A DNA stretch of 40,840 bases, taken from positions 1-40,840 of the forward strand of contig JAZQGX010000067.1 of NCBI GenBank assembly GCA_045540275.1, in the 5' to 3' direction. How positions within the stretch are numbered: position 1 is the first letter of the stretch; every line of letters starts with the position of its first letter. The stretch is from RGIG8368 sp045540275. Lineage in GTDB: Bacteria > Verrucomicrobiota > Kiritimatiellia > RFP12 > UBA1067. This document shows, piece after piece, positions 9,006 through 16,833 of the stretch. The position numbers were made by a program, and so were the translations under genes. The notes below the pieces were generated by a model. That model had not been told where the DNA came from. It did no database searches and saw only the letters and a list, made by a program, of their open reading frames with translations.

Positions 9006-10298
9006 TTATTTGGCGATTCTGAATATTTCAGCCGCTCCGACCTCGAGCCAATACACGCCGTCCTGCCGCTCGGTTCCGACGACCGAGCCGTCCTTTGCGA
9101 TGCGCTCCGTCCCGGGTATGAATTCGGCCTTCAAGGTAATCTCCTTTTCCAGCTCGCGGTTGACCACCATCAGATACTCGTACTTGCCATTGGTGAAGCA
9201 GGAGACGACGGCGCCGCCGTCGGTGACATTGAGCGATTTTACAAATGCGGGCCGCTTTTCGAATTTCTTCACGCCTTGCGGCAGGGGTTCACCGAGGTGT
9301 GCAACCGTCGGCAGTTCCGCACCGAGAAATACGAAGGCGCGGGAGTTGAGTTCTTTGTTGACATTGCGCACCCGGTCGTAGACCGGCGTCCGCTTGGCGG
9401 TCGCATAATCCAAGGGGGCATTGTGGAACAGATCGTGACTGGTATTCGGGGAACGGAAGGTAAAGTATTGCAGATGCCGCGCACCGTAAGCCAGTGCGAC
9501 ATACAGCTCTAACTTCATCTCGTTTTCGCTCGGCGGCAGGTAATCCCAATGACCGCCGTTTCGGTGAGGAGTGCAAAGCGCGAATGCGGAGATGGGCATT
9601 TTGCGTTCTTTGCAGAACGCTAAAACGGTTTCGAACTGTTCAAACCAAGTCGGTTTGAGCTCTTTTTTCATGCCGTCGTGGGGAAATGGACGCTTGATGT
9701 TTTTGAGGAACTTTCCCTCGGGGGTGACGGGGTACATGTCAAAGGAGAACCAGCCCGCGTCGATTTCGTCGGCATATCGTTTCATGTAGGTCGGATAGTC
9801 TTCGGTCTGAAGCCATTTGGTGCTGGCATCGTTTCCGAAGGCATTGACATAAAACCCGTGAGTGGAATCGAACTGCTTGAGATACTTGATGTGTTCGCCG
9901 ATTTTGACGAATTGCTGGGCGCGAGGCTCGTCTTTGATAAAATATGATTCCAGCGCGGGGTGGTCTTTGACGGCTTTGATGATTTTCTCAACATCTGCAG
10001 CCCGGTTACCGATGCGTTCGAGCTTCGGCATGCGCAGGCACAGCTTCACCCCAGCCTCATGGGCGGCGTCAAGTATGCGCAGCGCATCCTCAATGGTCTT
10101 GGCATCCTCGATGGTTGCGGTAAATCCGGCATTTGCCAGCTCGCGAAAGTATTCCACATTGATAATCATATTGGTGCTGCGTTCACGGCCGTTCCAAGCG
10201 AGAACGGGAAGACGAGGCGATGCCTGAAGCGGGCCTCCACCGGCAACAACGGATAAAATCAGCACGCCAAGAATCTGAAATACGGAATATCTGCTCAT
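9006..10298 (-). CDS. Secreted TIM-barrel glycosidase-like protein
   Basis: A 430-residue protein with a Sec signal peptide (hydrophobic residues 8-20, likely cleavage after PLQA near residue 27). The following region alternates predicted strands and helices in TIM-barrel style. It carries 'SYFIKDEP' at about residues 118-125. A strand ending in an acidic DEP motif is common in clan-A-like glycosidases and may hold the acid/base glutamate. A later segment, HLQYFTFRSPN, fits the barrel, and a small C-terminal beta domain covers roughly residues 340-430. No family number can be assigned by eye and the substrate is unknown. An AGGAG sequence precedes ATG 10298. It is a single-gene unit with its own promoter (10342-10370) and terminator (8922-8980). 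A secreted role in glycan breakdown is inferred. Confidence 0.75.
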   Translation of the reverse strand: MSRYSVFQILGVLILSVVAGGGPLQASPRLPVLAWNGRERSTNMIINVEYFRELANAGFTATIEDAKTIEDALRILDAAHEAGVKLCLRMPKLERIGNRAADVEKIIKAVKDHPALESYFIKDEPRAQQFVKIGEHIKYLKQFDSTHGFYVNAFGNDASTKWLQTEDYPTYMKRYADEIDAGWFSFDMYPVTPEGKFLKNIKRPFPHDGMKKELKPTWFEQFETVLAFCKERKMPISAFALCTPHRNGGHWDYLPPSENEMKLELYVALAYGARHLQYFTFRSPNTSHDLFHNAPLDYATAKRTPVYDRVRNVNKELNSRAFVFLGAELPTVAHLGEPLPQGVKKFEKRPAFVKSLNVTDGGAVVSCFTNGKYEYLMVVNRELEKEITLKAEFIPGTERIAKDGSVVGTERQDGVYWLEVGAAEIFRIAK

Positions 10299-10341
10299 GT
10301 TCAGTTGCTCCTATCATAAAAACATCAAAAAGGGAGCACCA

Positions 10342-10370
10342 ACTATACCAAATTCGCTTTTACAGTGCAA
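10342..10370 (-). promoter_or_regulatory. Sigma70-type promoter of the 9006-10298 gene
   Basis: On the minus strand TTGCAC (10370-10365), a 17-nt spacer and TATAGT (10347-10342) give a good -35/-10 pair about 45 bp before ATG 10298. Confidence 0.7.
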
Positions 10371-10449
10371 ATCTCCAGCCATTTCTATTTTTTGCATATA
10401 GGGCAATATCTCGTACAATGTTTTTCATGCGTGGAATGGTATCATATTC

Positions 10450-10486
10450 TTGGGCTAATCGAAAGTGGAACTTTCAATCAGCCCAA
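10450..10486. repeat. 37-bp two-part inverted repeat in the 10299-10613 gap
   Basis: Outer arms TTGGGCT (10450-10456) and AGCCCAA (10480-10486) and inner arms GAAAGT (10461-10466) and ACTTTC (10470-10475) are perfectly complementary. The four bases between the arms are AATC on both sides. The design looks like a regulator-binding site or a cruciform. No T-run follows on either strand, so it is a poor terminator. The 315-bp gap around it holds no coding frame that I can support; its other contents are the promoter at 10342 and the hairpin at 10546. Confidence 0.6.
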
Positions 10487-10545
10487 ATATTACAAATAAT
10501 AAGGTCTCTCACCACGTGACGATTTTGCATATTGGAACCTTTTTT

Positions 10546-10583
10546 AGAACAGCCTTATTAATGACAAGCCTCTGTGCTGTTCT
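10546..10583. terminator. Hairpin downstream of the glycyl radical enzyme operon
   Basis: AGAACAGC (10546-10553) and GCTGTTCT (10576-10583) form a perfect 8-bp stem, with a smaller CTT/AAG stem inside the loop. It lies about 30 bp after the activase stop. Read on the minus strand it is followed by A-rich sequence rather than a U-run, so terminator function for the upstream operon is uncertain. On the plus strand TTTC follows. Confidence 0.4.
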
Positions 10584-10613
10584 TTCACTCTCATATAACT
10601 CAATAAATCCCCA

Positions 10614-11315
10614 TCAAAATAAAAACTCTTCCATCGGATAAGGTCGCTTCAACATCTGGTATTTGCTTCCAGCAGCGGCATTGTACGGCAGAAATTCGAT
10701 GCCGAGACACGAAGGCACTGCCCCCACCAACTGCTGAAACCTCGCCCGGCAATCCGGTGCATCGTTGACTTTCGGTATGCACGGAACCCGTACCACAAAC
10801 GGAACGCCGGAACCTTTCAACCATTCGAAATTGGCCAGCACTTGCGAAAAATCGCCGCCGCACCAATGCGAAAACGCCTTCGCATCATAGTGCTTGATAT
10901 CCTGATAAACAAGATCCATCTTGGAAATTACTGCGCGGTAATCCGCTTCCGGCACCTGAGCGCAGGTTTCCACCGCAAGATGTACGCCTCGCTGCTTGAG
11001 AAGCGGAATCAACTCCAGCAGAAATTCGCTCTGTGCCAAAGGTTCGCCGCCGGAAAAGGTTACCCCTCCCCCCGACTGCGCCATCATGTCGGCGTTCTTC
11101 AGCAGTTCCGCCGCCAGATCCGGGGCGCTCCAATCGGAGCCGCAAACAATCCGCGTGCCGTCGTGGCGCGTCATCGTTTCAACCGCAAAGGACTGTCCCT
11201 CCGGATTCTGGCACCACGCGCAACGCAGCGGACAGCCTTTGAAAAAAACGGTCGTGCGAACCCCCGGTCCGTCATGAAGCGTAAATTCGCGAATCTCGAA
11301 AATTCTTCCGTTCAC
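10614..11315 (-). CDS. Glycyl radical enzyme activase (radical SAM, PFL-activating type)
   Basis: This enzyme uses SAM and a [4Fe-4S] cluster to put the glycyl radical on its partner, here surely the enzyme encoded directly upstream. From GTG 11315 it has 233 residues. The signature CPLRCAWC gives C28, C32 and C35, and SGGGVTFSGGEPL follows near residue 85. It lacks the extra ferredoxin-like cysteine insert found in many longer activases and so resembles the compact PflA form. The frame is open to 11396, but the GTG overlaps the upstream stop as GTGA and gives the expected N-terminus (NGRIFEIREFTLHDGPG). No strong Shine-Dalgarno is visible; translation is probably coupled. Confidence 0.9.
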   Translation of the reverse strand: MNGRIFEIREFTLHDGPGVRTTVFFKGCPLRCAWCQNPEGQSFAVETMTRHDGTRIVCGSDWSAPDLAAELLKNADMMAQSGGGVTFSGGEPLAQSEFLLELIPLLKQRGVHLAVETCAQVPEADYRAVISKMDLVYQDIKHYDAKAFSHWCGGDFSQVLANFEWLKGSGVPFVVRVPCIPKVNDAPDCRARFQQLVGAVPSCLGIEFLPYNAAAGSKYQMLKRPYPMEEFLF

Positions 11316-13399
11316 GATACGGCCAATTCCACCCGCTTGATAATCTGATCCTGATAGGGCTTGTCCAACTCTACAAAATATCCGCTCCAACCCCAAACGC
11401 GAACAATCAAATGCCGGTGGCGTTCAGGATGAAGCTGTGCATCTTGCAGCGTCTGGCGGTTGATCGTGTTGATCTGCAACTGATGCCCGCCACGCTCGAC
11501 GAAGAACTTGACCAAATGCGCAACTTTGGAAATTCCGTCCGGAAACAGGAATGCCGAATCGTGAATCTCAATCGTCAACGGCCCGCCATTGCAAACTGCC
11601 GCCAGATCGGGCTCGGTAAAACTGCGCACCACCGAAACCGGCCCCTTCACCGGCACGTCCAACGACGGTGCATAGTTTGCCGAAAACGCCTCGCCTTTCA
11701 AACGGCCGTCCGCCGAGGCCGGAACCTCGCGAGTATGCCAGATATAATACATCGCACTGCCCGTTCCCGGCCGGAAAATACCGCCGCGGTCATTTTTGCG
11801 CCCTGCAAAAGCCTTGCCCCAAAACGCCAGCAGCTCCTTCGCCAAATCGTCCGCCCTGCTGTCGGCATTGCCCATTTTCGGTGCGGCCTTGGCCGCCGCC
11901 AGCACCTCCGGACGTCCGGCATAATCGCAATCCAGCAAGGAAACCAGTTCGGGCAGCGATACCATTTTCCGCTCAAAGACCAATTCACGTACCGAGGCCA
12001 GCGAATCGACCGCAACGGCAATCCCGGTACCGTGGATGCCGAAGTTGTTGTACTTCGCACCTTTGCAGATATCGCGCGCGTTCTTTATACAATCGGTCGA
12101 AATGACCGAAACGAACGGACCGGGCAGAATCTCGACATGACGATACTTTTCAACCAGAGCATCGGCACGCCGCTGGATTTCGGCAAAGAACATCGCCTTG
12201 ACAGCGTCAAAGTCGACCGCCTCACCCTTTACGGCCTTGTCAGCCGCCTGGCGAAGCGCACAATCGAGCGAACCGACAAAACTTACCGCGTCGATGTTGT
12301 TGATGTCCATTCCACAACCCGGAATCAGAAACTCCCAGCATGCGGCAACAGAGTAATCCCTTGCATCCTCCAATTCGTAACCCCAGTTCAACAGCGCAGG
12401 GATCACGACATCATCATTGGCATACTGAGGGAATCCCAACCCCTTGGCGGTAAGCTCGGTCCCCATCTCGTAAATTTCAAAAGGCGTGTTGCGATCGACG
12501 CGAAGATTGATTTTCGGATCGACCAGTTTCAATTCGGAGCAGGCTTTCAGACACAGCTTCGACAGCTCGTTGAACGCATCGCGTCCGTCCCTGGTTTTTC
12601 CGCCGAGCATGACCGACTGTCCGTTGTCGCCCTGCTGCACGCCGATATAAAGGTCGCTGTCCCGATTGCAGGAGATAAAAAACTCCTCAAGCATTTCAAG
12701 CGCCTGCTCTTCGGTAATGCGTCCAGTTTTGATATCCGCATCATAATACGGGAACAGGTACTGATCGATGCGTCCAAGACCGCAATGATATTCGCCTTCG
12801 CACCAGAGCACATAGTGCAAAATGCGCAGAGCTTGAAGCGCCTCATGGAACGAGCGCGCTCCCTTGCGCGGAACCTGCGCCAGCGTTTCGGCAATCTTGT
12901 CCAACCCTTCGGCCTCGGCCTCAGCACGATAGCGGTCAACCAAATCCAGAACCGCTTTCACGCTCAGAATGGCATTTTTCAGAAAGCCGACCCCCTCTAG
13001 ATCCGAAGCTTCCTCGCACTCGGCAAGCCGCGCCTCCATCTCCTTCAGACGCTGCTCCAGACCATCGCGGATAGTCGGCCCGAAATCCGCCGTCAGGTTG
13101 AACACCACGCCCTTTTCACCGAAAGCGGTCCCCGCCTTACGGCGCGCATCCATCTCGGAATCGGAATGCAAATCCGGAATCTGGCGGACGGTTCTGGTGA
13201 ATGCTATTGTCTCACCCTCCATGAATACCGGACGCTCCGCCTTCAACATTTCCTCAAGTCCGATTCGCGCGCGGGTCTCGTCATCGACATTTTCCGCAAT
13301 GAAGCCGTTGAGCAACCCGCTCCAATCGACATCACGCCGAAATGCCGCCTGCTCCTTGTCAAAAGTACGATCCAATAAACTCTGAATTCTAGCTGTCAC
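11312..13399 (-). CDS. Glycyl radical enzyme of unassigned substrate (pyruvate formate-lyase family)
   Basis: This oxygen-sensitive radical enzyme of the PFL/diol dehydratase superfamily has 695 residues, somewhat shorter than most characterised members. The C-terminal glycyl radical motif is LIVRVWGWSGYF with radical Gly670. Before it stand the usual GGHQLQINTI and a QDAQLHPERHRHL stretch. The active-site cysteine is most likely C354 in SVAACWEFLIPG. Most dehydratases and decarboxylases read GCxEP here and PFL reads CC; C-W-E-F matches neither, although Glu356 keeps the +2 spacing. The substrate therefore cannot be named. GTG 13399 has AGGGGG 5 nt upstream. A GntR/LacI-type regulator lies 119 bp upstream and the activase overlaps downstream, suggesting an inducible anaerobic pathway, possibly linked to sugar metabolism. 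Confidence 0.88.
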   Translation of the reverse strand: MTARIQSLLDRTFDKEQAAFRRDVDWSGLLNGFIAENVDDETRARIGLEEMLKAERPVFMEGETIAFTRTVRQIPDLHSDSEMDARRKAGTAFGEKGVVFNLTADFGPTIRDGLEQRLKEMEARLAECEEASDLEGVGFLKNAILSVKAVLDLVDRYRAEAEAEGLDKIAETLAQVPRKGARSFHEALQALRILHYVLWCEGEYHCGLGRIDQYLFPYYDADIKTGRITEEQALEMLEEFFISCNRDSDLYIGVQQGDNGQSVMLGGKTRDGRDAFNELSKLCLKACSELKLVDPKINLRVDRNTPFEIYEMGTELTAKGLGFPQYANDDVVIPALLNWGYELEDARDYSVAACWEFLIPGCGMDINNIDAVSFVGSLDCALRQAADKAVKGEAVDFDAVKAMFFAEIQRRADALVEKYRHVEILPGPFVSVISTDCIKNARDICKGAKYNNFGIHGTGIAVAVDSLASVRELVFERKMVSLPELVSLLDCDYAGRPEVLAAAKAAPKMGNADSRADDLAKELLAFWGKAFAGRKNDRGGIFRPGTGSAMYYIWHTREVPASADGRLKGEAFSANYAPSLDVPVKGPVSVVRSFTEPDLAAVCNGGPLTIEIHDSAFLFPDGISKVAHLVKFFVERGGHQLQINTINRQTLQDAQLHPERHRHLIVRVWGWSGYFVELDKPYQDQIIKRVELAVS

Positions 13400-13518
13400 C
13401 GCAGCCCCCTTTCTGTTAAATTCCCTTACTTCAACAACATCACATCTACACGGTAAAATAAAAAATCATCACATCGTGCTATCAACTGCACTTCCCCTTT
13501 TCCGCTCCGACTCCGCCG

Positions 13519-14604
13519 CTATCGTCTGGTTGTTGATGCCCGGACGATCAACGGTGCCGAAATGAGAATTTTCCTTATGGGAAGAGACCTGTTCTGCATC
13601 CGATCCCTCAAAGTCTTGTATGAAAAGCAGGCGATGTCCTCGCATGGCTGCCGTATGGTGGTCAGCGGCGGAGTCGCCGTTATGGCACATCTGACATCGT
13701 CAAAACCTGCGAGCATGACATCCTCGGGAACCGAATATCCCAAATCGGCAATCGTGTTGCGCAATTGCGCCGCGACAAAATCGGACTCGCAAATAATCGC
13801 GTCGGGACGCCGGCGGCGATTGAAGTAACGGGCGATGGTTTCCGCATCGGTCGGTTCGGCAACGATAACATTGTCGCGGCGGTGCACATCTCCGAACGCG
13901 CTCAATGCCCCATACAGGCGATCCCTGATGACGGACGCACAATCGGGGCGCATCAAAAAGTGAATGCGGCTGACGCCCTGCTCAAGCAGGTGAAGTCCCA
14001 AACAGCGTCCGGCTGCGAAATTGTCGATTCCAACAAAATCATACTGAGGCGAATTGGGGTCTGTTTCAACATCGCGGTCAATCAGCACCACCGGGATGTC
14101 CGCCCGGTCGAAGAGCCGCAGAATCTCGCGAGTTACGGTGCGCTTTGCCTTCAGGAACGCGAGCGGCTGAAATATCACGCCCGCCACGCGCTGCTCGACA
14201 AATGAACGCGCCAGCGCGCACGCCTCTCGCGCGCGACGCGCCGGAGTACTCCCGGTAATATCGCCGTACAGCACGGTAAACCCGTCGTTCTGAGCAAATC
14301 GCACAATCGACTGGCATATACTAGGGAATATTTCACCGTACGAAAGTCCCGGTACGATCAATCCGATGCGGCCGCCCTCGGCAAACGTATCACGGGTTAC
14401 GAACGTCCCCTTGCCGCGCTTGCGGAACACCAACCCTTTGCGCACCAACTCGTGCATCGCCTTGATCACGGTTATCCGTGAGACGTTAAAACGGCGAATC
14501 AGTGCTTTCTCCGACGGCAAAGGACTTCCGAAAGGATATTCCCCTTCACGGATTTTCTTTTGCAGCACATCGAATATCTGAAGATATTTCGCATTCTTCG
14601 ACAT
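13519..14604 (-). CDS. GntR-type HTH / LacI-type sensor transcriptional regulator
   Basis: A 361-residue regulator. The N-terminal winged helix (about residues 5-72) has the GntR pattern G-SPLPSEKALIRRFNVSR, then KRGKGTFV. The rest is a periplasmic-binding-protein-like sensor of the LacI/GalR type (GRIGLIVPGLSYGEIF, VGIDNFAAG, MLAGFDDV, PPLTTIRQP). This AraR-like architecture usually senses a sugar or sugar derivative. The frame reaches a TTG at 14625, but AAGGG lies 6 nt before ATG 14604, which I prefer. It is followed on the same strand by the glycyl radical enzyme, its likely target. A 10-bp palindrome at 14612-14621 overlaps its own ribosome-binding site and could serve autoregulation. 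Confidence 0.9.
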   Translation of the reverse strand: MSKNAKYLQIFDVLQKKIREGEYPFGSPLPSEKALIRRFNVSRITVIKAMHELVRKGLVFRKRGKGTFVTRDTFAEGGRIGLIVPGLSYGEIFPSICQSIVRFAQNDGFTVLYGDITGSTPARRAREACALARSFVEQRVAGVIFQPLAFLKAKRTVTREILRLFDRADIPVVLIDRDVETDPNSPQYDFVGIDNFAAGRCLGLHLLEQGVSRIHFLMRPDCASVIRDRLYGALSAFGDVHRRDNVIVAEPTDAETIARYFNRRRRPDAIICESDFVAAQLRNTIADLGYSVPEDVMLAGFDDVRCAITATPPLTTIRQPCEDIACFSYKTLRDRMQNRSLPIRKILISAPLIVRASTTRR

Positions 14605-14611
14605 AGTCAAC

Positions 14612-14621
14612 CCTTGCAAGG
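14612..14621. promoter_or_regulatory. Palindrome CCTTGCAAGG at the regulator's ribosome-binding site
   Basis: A perfect 10-bp palindrome 8 bp before the regulator's ATG. The AAGG of its right half is the Shine-Dalgarno on the minus strand. It is a candidate operator for autoregulation, inferred from position and symmetry only. Confidence 0.35.
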
Positions 14622-14625
14622 ACAA

Positions 14626-14759
14626 TTAGAGAAGCATAATCATCGTTCCAGAAGGACGGATCCTCCACACATTGCCATTACGCTCGATCATCTCGGCGGG
14701 CACCCCTTCAAACACCGGTTCGCCGGTTACCTCGCCCGTAACAACGAGCTATTTTTCAT
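14626..14759 (-). pseudogene. Possible decayed 3' end of an unidentified gene
   Basis: On the minus strand a frame of about 40 codons (14748-14629) reads like real protein: VVTGEVTGEPVFEGVPAEM continuing to WRIRPSGTMIMLL, ending at TAA 14628-14626. No start codon opens it, because an in-frame TAG precedes it. An ATG at 14759 with a GGGAAC sequence upstream leads into another frame that stops after 10 codons; a frameshift could connect the two. This may be the remnant of a larger gene, 21 bp before the regulator start. The rest of the 14626-14921 gap is AT-rich and holds the 14886 promoter and a TGATATATCA palindrome at 14849-14858. Confidence 0.3.
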
Positions 14760-14885
14760 AGTTGTTCCCTTTTCTCAAACATTCAGTTGCAATAAACTGG
14801 CGTTTTGAATACTTTTATCTTACCACAAATCAATAGAATTTTGCCAAATGATATATCAACTTTTAACAATTATTTCACTTTACCT

Positions 14886-14915
14886 TTGCGCTTCCGCTTT
14901 AACCTGTGCTAAAAT
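14886..14915 (+). promoter_or_regulatory. Extended -10 promoter of the cytochrome c peroxidase gene
   Basis: TTGCGC (14886-14891), an 18-nt spacer and TGC-TAAAAT (-10 at 14910-14915) form a promoter. Its expected start point is about 7 nt further, that is at ATG 14922 itself. No Shine-Dalgarno is visible before that ATG, so the mRNA may be leaderless. Confidence 0.55.
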
Positions 14916-14921
14916 TCGCGC

Positions 14922-16298
14922 ATGAAAAAATACATCGTAAAAAGCGTCCCTTGGATATTGATGGCGATATTGTTTACCGCTCTGACTCGAATGGTGATTC
15001 GTCAATCCCCTCGTTCCTTCCCTCAAAATGCAGCCGAGCTTCGTGAAGAGGCGCATGACATCATCATGTCCAAATGCGCCGATTGTCACGACTCGTCCCA
15101 GCCGCCCCCCTTCTATGCCAAAATCCCGCTTTTGGGCAAACCGGTTATGGATGACTACAACAACGGCATCCGGCATTGGGATCCGTTTGATCGCTCGTAT
15201 CTGGGAGCGGCGGCCGCAACCACCAACAAGACGCTCTTCCCGTTGTCCATTGCCGAAAAGACACGCAAGGTTCTCGCCATCAATTCAATGCCACCGCGCA
15301 AGTATACCGTTGTCCACTGGGGCGCGGGTCTTTCGCGCAGCGAAAAGGAGATCCTCGCGGCATGGGCCGCCTTCATTCAGGCGGAATGGCTGGTCAAATG
15401 GGGCATAAACGGAAAAGCCAATCAATCTTCGTATATCCCTTTGCCCAAATCGATACCGCATGACGCCGCCAAAGCCAAACTCGGCGAAAAGCTGTACAAT
15501 GACAAACGCCTCTCCTCCGACAATACAATCTCTTGCGCCTCGTGCCATGATTTGACCAAGGGCGGTACCGACAATCTGCGCTACTCGAAGGGCGTTGACG
15601 GACAGTTGGGCGGGGTAAACGCACCTACCGTGTACAATGCGGTGTTCAACATCCGCCAATTCTGGGACGGCCGCGCCGCCGACCTTGCCGAACAGGCGGG
15701 AGGTCCTCCGCTGAACCCGGTGGAGATGGCCAGCACCAACTGGACGCAAATCATCGTCAAGCTCGATGCCGATGCGCAGTTCAAGGAGGAATTCCTCAAG
15801 GTCTATCCCGAAGGATTCAGCGAAAAGACGATTTGCGAAGCCATCGCCGAATACGAAAAGACCCTGCTTACGCCCAATTCGGCATTCGACCGCTACCTGA
15901 ATGGTGAAGCCAACGCCATTGACAAGGAAGAAAAAAGAGGGATGGACCTTTTCAACAAATACTCATGCATCTCCTGCCACAACGGCCCGACGCTGGGCGG
16001 ACAATCCTTTGAATACGCCGATCTCAAGGCCGATTACTTCAAGGGCAGAAAACTCACCGACGGTGACAAAGGTCTCGAAGCCTTCAGCAAACAGGCGAAG
16101 GATTCGAAACGGTTCAAAGTCCCATCTCTGAGAAATCTGCAACTGACCGCGCCCTATATGCACGACGGATCGATTGCGACAATTAACGAGGCGGTTGCCT
16201 CCATGCTCAGGTGCCAGGTCGGCGTTCCCGTCAACGACAACGAAGTTGCACAGGTTGTCGACTTCCTTTGTACCTTGACGCCGCAAGCGACCCCTTGA
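14922..16298 (+). CDS. Three-haem di-haem-type cytochrome c peroxidase (Haem_bd + CCP/MauG domains)
   Basis: This envelope haem protein probably reduces hydrogen peroxide. The 458-residue protein has an N-terminal hydrophobic segment (residues 8-22) acting as signal or anchor. Three c-type haem sites follow: CADCH (52-56), CASCH (205-209) and CISCH (349-353). The first belongs to a 'haem-binding' domain that also has INSMPPRKY and a following LSRSEKEILAAW (about residues 40-155). The last two belong to a bacterial di-haem peroxidase/MauG domain (about 180-455) with PTVYNAVFN, QFWDGRA and PSLRNLQLTAPYMHDG. The extra N-terminal haem could be the electron entry site. It is the only plus-strand gene in the left 32 kb. 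Its stop is 10 bp from the convergent stop of the 16309 gene, with no terminator seen between them. Confidence 0.9.
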   Translation: MKKYIVKSVPWILMAILFTALTRMVIRQSPRSFPQNAAELREEAHDIIMSKCADCHDSSQPPPFYAKIPLLGKPVMDDYNNGIRHWDPFDRSYLGAAAATTNKTLFPLSIAEKTRKVLAINSMPPRKYTVVHWGAGLSRSEKEILAAWAAFIQAEWLVKWGINGKANQSSYIPLPKSIPHDAAKAKLGEKLYNDKRLSSDNTISCASCHDLTKGGTDNLRYSKGVDGQLGGVNAPTVYNAVFNIRQFWDGRAADLAEQAGGPPLNPVEMASTNWTQIIVKLDADAQFKEEFLKVYPEGFSEKTICEAIAEYEKTLLTPNSAFDRYLNGEANAIDKEEKRGMDLFNKYSCISCHNGPTLGGQSFEYADLKADYFKGRKLTDGDKGLEAFSKQAKDSKRFKVPSLRNLQLTAPYMHDGSIATINEAVASMLRCQVGVPVNDNEVAQVVDFLCTLTPQATP

Positions 16299-16308
16299 CG
16301 GAAACGGC

Positions 16309-16833
16309 TTACATCTGCTGCATAAATCTTACGGCAGCCAGTTTGTATTCAGGCGCGAACTCCCGGGTTTTCCTTTCGAAAATCCGGGTTTTTGTTCTCT
16401 GCAGCTCGAAGAGCTTTGACGCGCTTCCGACATAAATATAAAGAATTTTTCGTTCCGAATCCCATTTTCCGGGCCGGCACACCTGCGCAGCGGTCTCCCC
16501 GACCAACTCGCTCCAATTGTCAGTAAGCCGCTGAACCCACGGACTGGCGCCGACGCCAAGCTTGGACAGAACACCCTCCATGCAGGTCGACATCGACAGC
16601 GCCTCTACGCGGGTTTCCGGCGGATCGGCATCGATCGGGAGGCCGGGACGCACGGAATCGAAAAGACGGTCTACACCCTTGTTGCGTTTAATGTCACGCT
16701 CGGTCAGCTGCTGTCGTCCCTCCCCCCTTTTTTTCGAAGGATAGACGTAATAGAGATCGCGCGACGGAAGCGCATACTCCTCCTGCGACAGATCGTCTTC
16801 TTCAGCGATGAAAACTTCCTTTTTTTTCTTCAT
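16309..16833 (-). CDS. DUF721 / DciA-like protein
   Basis: A 174-residue protein. The C-terminal half has the DUF721 pattern: W-x-x-L-VGETAAQVCRPGKWD, then a strand KILYIYVGSASKLFELQ and a basic tail. DciA, the replicative helicase loader of many bacteria, belongs to this family. The first 80 residues are charged and low in complexity (MKKKKEVFIAEEDD). ATG 16833 overlaps the stop of the PKS-like gene as ATGA, so I prefer it over the in-frame start at 16872. It is the last gene of the long minus-strand string that also contains polA. A replication role is inferred from the family. Confidence 0.7.
   Translation of the reverse strand: MKKKKEVFIAEEDDLSQEEYALPSRDLYYVYPSKKRGEGRQQLTERDIKRNKGVDRLFDSVRPGLPIDADPPETRVEALSMSTCMEGVLSKLGVGASPWVQRLTDNWSELVGETAAQVCRPGKWDSERKILYIYVGSASKLFELQRTKTRIFERKTREFAPEYKLAAVRFMQQM

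Noticed and set aside
14849..14858. TGATATATCA palindrome in the regulator/peroxidase gap
   Set aside because: Ten AT-rich bases in an AT-rich gap are easily symmetric by chance, and it fits neither promoter well.
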